DNA of 20,711 bases, taken from positions 1 through 20,711 of the forward strand of contig DXZN01000035.1 in NCBI GenBank assembly GCA_019419645.1. Reading direction: 5' to 3'. This stretch comes from Collinsella sp. GTDB taxonomy: Bacteria; Actinomycetota; Coriobacteriia; Coriobacteriales; Coriobacteriaceae. The notes beneath the pieces were generated by a model. It was not told the origin of the DNA and did not search any database. It saw only the letters and a list, made by a program, of their open reading frames with translations. The position numbers and the translations under genes are program-made. Position 1 is the first letter of the stretch; each line of letters opens with the position of its first letter. Shown piece after piece: positions 15,783 through 20,711 of the stretch.

Positions 15783-16550
15783 ATGGCAGTTTCAGTAATT
15801 TCGATGCCGTCAGAGAATCTGATGAGGGAGTATCTGAAAAAGGGGATCTGGGGTGATGAATATCGACCCGGCCGTCCTCTCCATAACTGGGTGCGTTACT
15901 GGGTCAAACCGGGAGAGGAGATCGATTACCTCTATCTGAAAGATCATCTCGATGAATCCGAGAAAGGGCGTGCGGATATCATGTTTAGCCCCTGGATGCT
16001 CATCCAGGCCCAGCTGCGGCTGAATGGCGAAACATGGTATAAGCGCGATATTCTTTCCGGCAAACTCAACGCTCAGATGTTGGAGCAGAAACTGCCGTAC
16101 GATGAATATCCTCGGCTTAAATGCTTTCTGGAGTTGGCGTATACCCGCGCGAATATGTGGACCTTGCCGGAAGCTCGGATGCAACAGCGTGGGCTCTTTC
16201 CGATGGTGACGTTCATGGGGAACGGCGAGGGGCTCGGCAGAAGGGTTGGCGAGTACGTCGGAGGCTGCTGTGACCACATGCCGGCGACTATTGATGAGCT
16301 CTATTATTGCTGTGAGATATTGAAAGATCCTGTCGTCTTCTCAAAAGTGAATGCTCTGCGCTGCTTTTTTGAAGGTGGAATCATTGAGCGTGACAATATT
16401 AAGCCGGTGCCTGGATATGACACTCAATTTAGGCTTTATAGCACCTCCCAGAAGTACCTCGACGCCTACATTGAGTATGCGATCGCGCGCATCGAAGAGC
16501 GCGAGCGAGAGTTGCAGGAGGCCGAGGCCAATGGTTGGAAGGTAGATTAG
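15783..16550 (+). CDS. Orphan hypothetical protein
   Basis: About 255 residues, with no family that I recognise. It is soluble-looking, rich in Tyr, Trp, Arg and Glu, with blocks such as WVRYWVKPGEEIDYLYLKDH, a Cys-rich GGCCDHMPATIDELYYCCEIL centre, and a charged helical end IEERERELQEAEANG that may form a short coiled coil. There is no signal peptide or membrane segment. The start is uncertain: ATG 15783, ATG 15804 and ATG 15822 all lack a clear SD, and TTG 15771 is possible. A promoter lies at a fitting distance upstream and a terminator follows. Base composition is lower in GC than the neighbours, hinting at acquisition by transfer together with the divergent orphan gene. Confidence 0.7.
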   Translation: MAVSVISMPSENLMREYLKKGIWGDEYRPGRPLHNWVRYWVKPGEEIDYLYLKDHLDESEKGRADIMFSPWMLIQAQLRLNGETWYKRDILSGKLNAQMLEQKLPYDEYPRLKCFLELAYTRANMWTLPEARMQQRGLFPMVTFMGNGEGLGRRVGEYVGGCCDHMPATIDELYYCCEILKDPVVFSKVNALRCFFEGGIIERDNIKPVPGYDTQFRLYSTSQKYLDAYIEYAIARIEERERELQEAEANGWKVD

Positions 16551-16555
16551 GAGGG

Positions 16556-16584
16556 CCACCCGAGGCAATAGCCGCCTCGGGTGG
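16556..16584 (+). terminator. Terminator-like hairpin after the orphan gene
   Basis: CCACCCGAGGC (16556-16566) pairs perfectly with GCCTCGGGTGG (16574-16584) around a 7-base loop, starting 6 bases after the stop codon. The T-tract is weak (ATTCAGTTTT), so termination may be partial; a second hairpin with a better tail follows at 16622. Confidence 0.7.
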
Positions 16585-16595
16585 ATTCAGTTTTC

Positions 16596-16740
16596 AAACC
16601 TATCCCCGTTTGGTGCAGCTTAGGGTCCCTACCTTGAGTAGAGACCCTTTTCTTGTCAAGAAAACCGCAGGTAAATGAAGTGCCTCTTCTGCGTCTACTT
16701 TGGGGTGGCGGTTGAAACTGCACCAAACGGGGGTAGGTTT
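16596..16740. repeat. 145-bp element bounded by 23-bp inverted repeats
   Basis: Bases 16596-16618 and 16718-16740 are inverted repeats matching at 22 of 23 positions (outer end AAACCTA, inner end GGTGCAG). Inside are an 11-bp hairpin (16622-16648), a palindrome TTTTCTTG-T-CAAGAAAA (16649-16665 region), and AACCGC/GCGGTT arms (about 16664 and 16709). There is no coding sequence of note and no clear target-site duplication. It lies between convergent genes. It could be a MITE-like non-autonomous insertion, or a structured RNA. Confidence 0.7.
16622..16652 (+). terminator. Intrinsic terminator inside the inverted-repeat element
   Basis: AGGGTC/GACCCT (6 bp) and CTAC/GTAG (4 bp) stack across a single C-A mismatch with a CTTGA loop; TTTTCTT follows directly. 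It reads as a plus-strand terminator backing up the hairpin at 16556. Confidence 0.6.
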
Positions 16741-16768
16741 ATTTGAGGCTTCCTGCGGATGGATGTTC

Positions 16769-17581
16769 CTAGAAGCAAAAGAGGGATTTGGCGTTAGCCG
16801 TTGTGACTCCAGCGAGAGACAGGGCGTCGAAACGACGAATTTCTGCGAGCATGCGAAGGGTACGTTCCAGCGAGATTCGCAAATCGTCTGCAGAACAGCC
16901 GTTGTCTGGGCTGCAGGGATAGTCGGTCTCTATAAGCAGCTGGTTTTCTCGAATTTGCCTGGCGTACTCGCGGCCCCGCTTGGTGGCGAGCATGCGTTCG
17001 TTGAAGGAAAAGAAGCAGCCAACATTGCGTGCACGGGTGAGATCGTTCGAGGCCCCGCTGAACCAGTGGAAGATGATGGCGGGGGAACTCGCGTCGCCTG
17101 AGCCGTCTGCTTTCAGGAGACCGTTCTGCTCGAGAATGTCGAGAACCGTTCCGGCTGCATTGACAGCGTGAATCGAAAGCACGCGACCGGAGAGCGGGTG
17201 CGTGGCGATCGTCTCGCAAAGCCGCTCGAAGGCGGCAAGCTGCTGCGCCCTCGCTTCGTCCTCATGCCCAGCGGGTAACCCGCGTCGTCCGAAATCAAGT
17301 CCCACCTCGCCTACGAATCGCTCACGTGAGGCGATGTCGCAAAGCAGCGAAATCTCAGCCTCGTCGCAGAGGACATCGGCGATCCACCAGGGATGCAGAC
17401 CCACGCCGGTAACGATGCCCGCATGGCACTGAGCCCGCTCACGGGCCGCTTCGTATTCCCGCGGATCAACCCCGCAGTCAAAAACGCCAAGTCCCGCTGC
17501 TTCGAGTTGCGAAGCAATGCTCTCGGCATCGGCCATGAGACCGAGGTGGCAATGCGCATCGAAAAGAAGAGGCGTTTGCAT
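16769..17581 (-). CDS. TatD-family metal-dependent hydrolase/DNase
   Basis: A 270-residue TIM-barrel nuclease-type protein. All metal-site motifs appear in order: DAHCHL near the N-terminus, GVGLHPWW, VGEVGLDF with the bridging Glu, LSIHAVNAA, IIFHWFSGA, and LLIETDYP with the final Asp. The family acts as 3'-5' DNases or RNA-processing/quality-control nucleases; a specific role here is not readable. The start is taken as ATG 17581, though no good SD is visible; TTG 17593 is an alternative. It is 18 bases downstream of tcdA in the same direction and probably co-transcribed. Downstream lies the inverted-repeat element rather than a classical terminator. Confidence 0.9.
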   Translation of the reverse strand: MQTPLLFDAHCHLGLMADAESIASQLEAAGLGVFDCGVDPREYEAARERAQCHAGIVTGVGLHPWWIADVLCDEAEISLLCDIASRERFVGEVGLDFGRRGLPAGHEDEARAQQLAAFERLCETIATHPLSGRVLSIHAVNAAGTVLDILEQNGLLKADGSGDASSPAIIFHWFSGASNDLTRARNVGCFFSFNERMLATKRGREYARQIRENQLLIETDYPCSPDNGCSADDLRISLERTLRMLAEIRRFDALSLAGVTTANAKSLFCF

Positions 17582-17599
17582 GGTAGGTGTCAATTGCGG

Positions 17600-18397
17600 C
17601 TAGCTCAAACGCTGGCCGTCGGTGCGCACGCGCTCGGTGCCGCGGCCGCTGATCTGGCGGATAACCTCGCCGGCAATCATCTGGCCCATGATGGGCGGCA
17701 TAAAGCTCGCGGTTCCCAGTTCGGTACGCTCGTGGATGTTGGAAGGGTCGCGAGGCTGTGTCTTAACCGATTCCTCGCAGCTAAACAGAACGTGAAGGCT
17801 CTTGATGCCACGCTTTTTGCACTCTTTGCGCATGATGCGGCTCATAGGGTCGCGCACGGTGTCAAAAATGTCGGCAAAGCGGAGGCACTCGGGATGGAGC
17901 TTGTTGGCCCCGCCCATAGAGCTAACCAAACGAATGTCGTGGTCCTGAGCATATTTGGCAATGGTGAGCTTGGCCGAGATGGTGTCGATGGCGTCGACGA
18001 CGTAGTCGAGCTTGCCACCCGTCTGCTCCAAAACGCTCGCGAAGAACTCGTCGATGTTATTGCTCAACAGGTATTCGGTGCGCTTGATAACGGTGGCGGC
18101 GGGATTGATATCGCGAATCATGGCTTCCATAACATCGACCTTGCGCTTGCCGATGGTGCTGTGAAAGGCGATAGCCTGGCGATTGATATTGCTGGGCGCG
18201 ATGATGTCCTTGTCCAGAATTACAAAATGACCGATGCCGCCGCGGGCGAGTGCCTCGCAGCAGTTGGAGCCCACGCCTCCGCAGCCGAGCACCAGCACCG
18301 TAGCATCAGCGAGCTTATCGAGTGCCTCGCGGCCCATGATGATCTCGAGCTTGGTGTCGCGTGTCTCGTTGGGAGTTGCGGCTGTGGTTTCGGTCAT
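17600..18397 (-). CDS. tcdA: tRNA threonylcarbamoyladenosine dehydratase
   Basis: A 265-residue ThiF/E1-like adenylating enzyme that converts t6A37 of ANN-decoding tRNAs to its cyclic form. The ATP-binding loop GCGGVGS is at residues 38-44, followed by LDKDIIAPSNINRQAIAF, the TcdA version of the D-x-V-x-x-N-x-x-R-Q motif, then VVDAIDTISAKL and the MGGANKLHP and FADIFDTVRDPMSRIMRK regions typical of TcdA rather than of ThiF or MoeB. Start ATG 18397 has CGGAGG at 18404-18408 with 6-base spacing; ATG 18403 is directly against that SD and is rejected. It is the first gene of a pair with tatD. Confidence 0.93.
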   Translation of the reverse strand: MTETTAATPNETRDTKLEIIMGREALDKLADATVLVLGCGGVGSNCCEALARGGIGHFVILDKDIIAPSNINRQAIAFHSTIGKRKVDVMEAMIRDINPAATVIKRTEYLLSNNIDEFFASVLEQTGGKLDYVVDAIDTISAKLTIAKYAQDHDIRLVSSMGGANKLHPECLRFADIFDTVRDPMSRIMRKECKKRGIKSLHVLFSCEESVKTQPRDPSNIHERTELGTASFMPPIMGQMIAGEVIRQISGRGTERVRTDGQRLS

Positions 18398-18441
18398 AGA
18401 CATCCTCCGATGGGGAAGCGAATCGTGTTTTAGCTATCGTC

Positions 18442-18447
18442 ATTATA
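18442..18447 (-). promoter_or_regulatory. -10 box for tcdA-tatD
   Basis: A perfect TATAAT on the minus strand, giving a start near 18435 and a leader of about 37 bases. The -35 region is poor. Confidence 0.45.
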
Positions 18448-18484
18448 GGTATTATCGCGATTCCATTTGAGCCCTAGGGGCTTG

Positions 18485-18513
18485 TTGAAATGAGGCAGTG
18501 ATTCGCATAAAAT
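18485..18513 (+). promoter_or_regulatory. Strong promoter with no protein gene behind it
   Basis: -35 TTGAAA (18485-18490, 5 of 6), exactly 17 bases, -10 TAAAAT (18508-18513, 5 of 6). It points toward the 3' end of the minus-strand peptide gene and drives the predicted small RNA starting near 18520. Confidence 0.65.
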
Positions 18514-18519
18514 GAAGCA

Positions 18520-18612
18520 GATGGCACCCGTTGCAGCGGGTTGGCCAACTCCCAAACACGTTTGTAGCGTGAGAAGTGGCCGTCTTCGCATTACGCGGGG
18601 GCGGCTATTTCA
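18520..18612 (+). ncRNA. Predicted small RNA of about 93 nt, antisense to the 3' end of the peptide transcript
   Basis: It is bounded by a good promoter and an intrinsic terminator, with three hairpins in a row: ACCCG/CGGGT (18526-18541), CACG/CGTG (18557-18571) and an 11-bp terminator stem (18579-18605). There is no SD-led reading frame within it. It converges on the 28-residue peptide gene and overlaps its stop codon and 3' untranslated region, the layout of 3'-overlapping antitoxin RNAs such as RatA or SR4 of Bacillus. No family is recognised. The boundaries are predicted from signals only. Confidence 0.5.
18579..18612 (+). terminator. Terminator of the predicted small RNA
   Basis: GCCGTCTTCGC (18579-18589) pairs over 11 positions, three of them G-U, with GCGGGGGCGGC (18595-18605) around an ATTAC loop, followed by TATTT. 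The G-U pairs form only on the plus-strand RNA, which fixes the orientation. Confidence 0.6.
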
Positions 18613-18691
18613 TTCGACCTCCTATGTGGATGCCGAGTTCCACAGCCGCGATTACAAGCAATAACAACGTCAGGACATTATCAATACTCAT
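18605..18691 (-). CDS. 28-residue single-pass membrane peptide, possible type I toxin
   Basis: A very short gene: ATG 18691, stop at 18605-18607, with a perfect AAGGAG (18699-18704) exactly 7 bases upstream. The peptide begins MSIDNV, has one hydrophobic helix (about residues 7-23, LTLLLLVIAAVELGIHI) and ends GGRMK, so a negative N-tail and positive C-tail. Size and plan match TisB-like and holin-like type I toxins, though I see no firm sequence homology. The SD is in a hairpin, an SOS-type box lies upstream, and a predicted antisense RNA meets its 3' end. It is divergent from the sdpR-sdpI-like pair. A longer frame to 18802 has no SD and is rejected. Alternatives are an SDP-like signalling/toxin peptide or a small regulatory membrane protein. 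Confidence 0.6.
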   Translation of the reverse strand: MSIDNVLTLLLLVIAAVELGIHIGGRMK

Positions 18692-18698
18692 AGTCCAT

Positions 18699-18719
18699 CT
18701 CCTTCTTGGGAAGAGGGAG
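18699..18719 (-). promoter_or_regulatory. Hairpin sequestering the peptide gene's Shine-Dalgarno
   Basis: On the minus-strand RNA CUCCCUCUU pairs with AAGAAGGAG at 8 of 9 positions (one C-A mismatch) around a CCC loop. The AAGGAG SD is entirely within the 3' arm, so translation would need the hairpin opened. This is common in toxin mRNAs. Confidence 0.55.
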
Positions 18720-18742
18720 CTGGCCCATCTGCTTCTGGACCC

Positions 18743-18748
18743 ATTGTA
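18743..18748 (-). promoter_or_regulatory. -10 box of the peptide gene
   Basis: TACAAT on the minus strand (5 of 6), putting the transcript start near 18736 and a leader of about 45 bases. The -35 at 17-base spacing reads TAGAAC, weak, and is overlapped by the SOS-like box. Confidence 0.45.
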
Positions 18749-18756
18749 TCTAAAAA

Positions 18757-18770
18757 CGAACGAATGTTCT
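18757..18770. promoter_or_regulatory. Candidate LexA (SOS) box
   Basis: CGAACGAATGTTCT matches the Gram-positive LexA consensus CGAACRNRYGTTYG at 13 of 14 positions, with the palindromic core GAAC-N4-GTTC perfect. It lies 9 bases upstream of the peptide gene's -10, over its spacer and -35, which is a repressing position. Confidence 0.55.
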
Positions 18771-18786
18771 ATACATAACATTGCTA

Positions 18787-18810
18787 TTAGATAATTAGAC
18801 AAACATCTAA
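18787..18810. promoter_or_regulatory. Candidate operator of the SdpR-like repressor
   Basis: TTAGAT (18787-18792) and ATCTAA (18805-18810) are a perfect 6-bp inverted repeat with 12-base spacing, overlapping the -35 of sdpR. A third ATCTAA at 18748-18753 touches the divergent peptide promoter. Confidence 0.5.
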
Positions 18811-18824
18811 ATAATGAGTATAGT
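18796..18824 (+). promoter_or_regulatory. Promoter of the sdpR-sdpI-like pair
   Basis: -35 TAGACA (18796-18801, 5 of 6), 17 bases, -10 TATAGT (18819-18824, 5 of 6); start near 18831. It rules out ATG 18814, which would lie upstream of the transcript start, as the start of the following gene. Confidence 0.7.
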
Positions 18825-18858
18825 GTGCACGTCGCGAGAGATAGCGAGAGGAGGTTCT

Positions 18859-19137
18859 ATGCCGGGAGAGGGTTTTAAGGCGCTGGCCGATCCAACGCGA
18901 CGGCGCATTTTGGAGTTGCTGCGCGAGGGCAATTGTACGGCCGGGGAGCTTGCCGAGCATTTTGACATTAGCAAGCCGTCATTGAGCCATCATTTGGCGA
19001 CGCTCAAAAACGCCGGGCTGGTGACCGACGAGCGCCATGGCCAAAACATCGTTTACAGCTTAAACACCACCGTCATGCAGGACTTGATTGGCTGGTTTAT
19101 GGGCTTTACAAACACGGAAGGTGATAAGGATGAATAA
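18859..19137 (+). CDS. ArsR/SdpR-family winged-helix repressor
   Basis: A 92-residue dimeric winged-helix regulator, typical SdpR size. FKALADPTRRRILELLREGNCTAGELAEHF is the ArsR-type opening, SKPSLSHHLATLKNAGLV the recognition helix and YSLNTT the wing end; no metal-binding Cys cluster (such as ELCVCDL) is present, which separates it from metal sensors. Start ATG 18859 follows AGGAGG at 18849-18854. Its stop overlaps the start of the SdpI-like gene by 8 bases, as in sdpRI operons where SdpR represses its own operon and SdpI relieves it. It probably binds the palindrome in its own promoter and perhaps the divergent peptide promoter. Confidence 0.88.
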   Translation: MPGEGFKALADPTRRRILELLREGNCTAGELAEHFDISKPSLSHHLATLKNAGLVTDERHGQNIVYSLNTTVMQDLIGWFMGFTNTEGDKDE

Positions 19138-19834
19138 CGAAAACAAGGGCATTCACCCCACGGGGGTATCGTCGCGCGTGTGGATTGCGCTGGTCGTTCT
19201 GTGCGTCGCCAATGTCGTAGCGCACCTCATGGTGATGCCGAGCCTGCCGGCGCAGATTCCCACGCACTGGGGCGCGAACGGCGCCGTCGATGGTTGGGGT
19301 CCTAGCTGGATGGCCTCCGCGCTCGGCGTGCTGCCTCTGGCGCTTCTCGCAATGTTCTGCGTGGTGCCGCGCATCGATCCCAAAGGTGAGGCATATCGAA
19401 CCTCGGGCAAGTTCTATCAGGGCTTCGTAATCGCCTTCACCTTGTTCATGTGCGCCATAAGCTGGCTGGGAGAGCTTACGGTCTGGGGCGTGGTGCCGGC
19501 GGTCGGTTCGGTCAACGTGCTGATTTCCGGTGCTATCGGTTTGCTGTTCATCGGCGTAGGCAACTACTTGCCGCGTGTGAAGCAGAACTATACGCTCGGT
19601 ATCAAGACGCCTTGGGCGCTTGCCGATCCCGAGAACTGGCGCCGTACGCAGCGTTTTGGCGGCGCCTGCTTTATGGTGCTGGGTATTGGCCTGATTGTGA
19701 TGGGCGTGGCAGGTGCGGTGCTTTCGAGTGAAGTCGTTGCCGCGGTGATTGCGGTTCTGGCGTTTGGTTCAGCCGGAGCTGCCTACGTCTATTCGTATCT
19801 GCTGTGGCGTAAATCGCAGCGAGCCGTTCGCTAA
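19130..19834 (+). CDS. SdpI-family membrane protein (DUF1648), possible immunity/signalling protein
   Basis: A 234-residue protein with about six membrane segments. The extracytoplasmic DUF1648 motif PAQIPTHWGANGAVDGWGP is near residues 39-57, and the SdpI-type signature GNYLPRVKQNYTLGIKTPWAL followed by ENWRRTQRFGG lies near residue 150. In Bacillus SdpI gives immunity to the SDP toxin and sequesters SdpR at the membrane. Start ATG 19130 follows AAGGTGAT and overlaps the sdpR stop, indicating coupling. No sdpC homologue is seen in the window; the tiny hydrophobic peptide encoded divergently is the only nearby candidate for something it could protect against. A terminator follows. Confidence 0.88.
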   Translation: MNNENKGIHPTGVSSRVWIALVVLCVANVVAHLMVMPSLPAQIPTHWGANGAVDGWGPSWMASALGVLPLALLAMFCVVPRIDPKGEAYRTSGKFYQGFVIAFTLFMCAISWLGELTVWGVVPAVGSVNVLISGAIGLLFIGVGNYLPRVKQNYTLGIKTPWALADPENWRRTQRFGGACFMVLGIGLIVMGVAGAVLSSEVVAAVIAVLAFGSAGAAYVYSYLLWRKSQRAVR

Positions 19835-19900
19835 GGTTGCGGAAAACTAGCGTACGCAGTTCATAGTATGTTCTGGGGGACTTTTCCCAGGTAGTATTAG

Positions 19901-19927
19901 GGGGTGTGGGCAACCATGCCCCTTTTT
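19901..19927 (+). terminator. Intrinsic terminator after the sdpI-like gene
   Basis: GGGGTGTGG (19901-19909) pairs with CCATGCCCC (19914-19922), two wobbles, GCAA tetraloop, then TTTTT. A weaker CTGGG/CCCAG hairpin lies at 19873-19890. No convincing promoter for the next gene is seen in 19928-20000. Confidence 0.88.
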
Positions 19928-20018
19928 CGTTAAGTTTCAGAGCTGGTTTTCTCATTTCGTTTCCACTAAAGCGAAACAAGAATAGGGAAACAGCAGGTAG
20001 AAAGGATAAAACAGGCAA

Positions 20019-20711
<693 letters not shown>

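Noticed and set aside
16675..16746. 23-codon frame starting inside the inverted-repeat element
   Set aside because: No proper SD, and it runs through the repeat arm; better explained as part of the element.
18576..18794. 72-codon plus-strand frame over the peptide gene
   Set aside because: No SD, overlaps a terminator and the -10 of the opposite promoter, and composition is not protein-like.
18814..18858. Longer N-terminus for the SdpR-like protein from ATG 18814
   Set aside because: The ATG overlaps the predicted -10 region and lies before the transcript start; ATG 18859 has AGGAGG and matches family length.

Overview
The window is about 20.7 kb of moderately high-GC, densely coding bacterial DNA. 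It has strong AGGAGG-type ribosome binding sites, ordinary TTGACA/TATAAT-like promoters and GC-rich intrinsic terminators. The style and content (an Amadori-sugar operon, an SdpR/SdpI pair, EttA, CGAAC-type SOS box) suggest a gut actinobacterium of the Coriobacteriia, Collinsella-like. That placement is inference; no rRNA or phylogenetic marker was compared.

Layout. (1) 2-2789: the 3' end of glucose-6-phosphate isomerase, then two HAD-family phosphatase/mutase genes, each behind its own terminator. (2) 2940-14333: a GntR/HutC regulator followed by ten co-directional genes: a YfcC-type transporter, an amidohydrolase, FrlC-, FrlB- and FrlD-like proteins, a second PfkB kinase, a second amidohydrolase, YjbQ, a BtpA/SgcQ-family protein and an FGGY kinase. 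FrlB, FrlC and FrlD equivalents together point to uptake and breakdown of fructosamines (Amadori products such as fructoselysine): phosphorylation at C6, then deglycation to glucose 6-phosphate plus amine. The five extra enzymes do not belong to the classical frl pathway and imply a wider or different substrate. (3) 14352-16740: a metallophosphoesterase, two divergent orphan genes around an AT-rich promoter region, and a 145-bp element bounded by 23-bp inverted repeats. (4) 16769-18397, minus strand: TatD-type nuclease and the t6A dehydratase TcdA. (5) 18398-18858: apparently intergenic but full of signals (see below). (6) 18859-19834: SdpR-like repressor and SdpI-like membrane protein. (7) 20019-end: the first 231 residues of EttA.

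The most notable region is 18485-18830. On the minus strand lies a 28-residue single-pass membrane peptide gene with a perfect Shine-Dalgarno. Its upstream region carries a near-consensus SOS box, and its SD lies inside a hairpin. Converging on its 3' end is a predicted small RNA of about 93 nt with an excellent promoter, three hairpins and an intrinsic terminator. This is the architecture of a type I toxin-antitoxin locus, placed divergently from an sdpRI-type repressor/immunity pair whose promoter holds a palindrome with a third matching half-site beside the peptide promoter.
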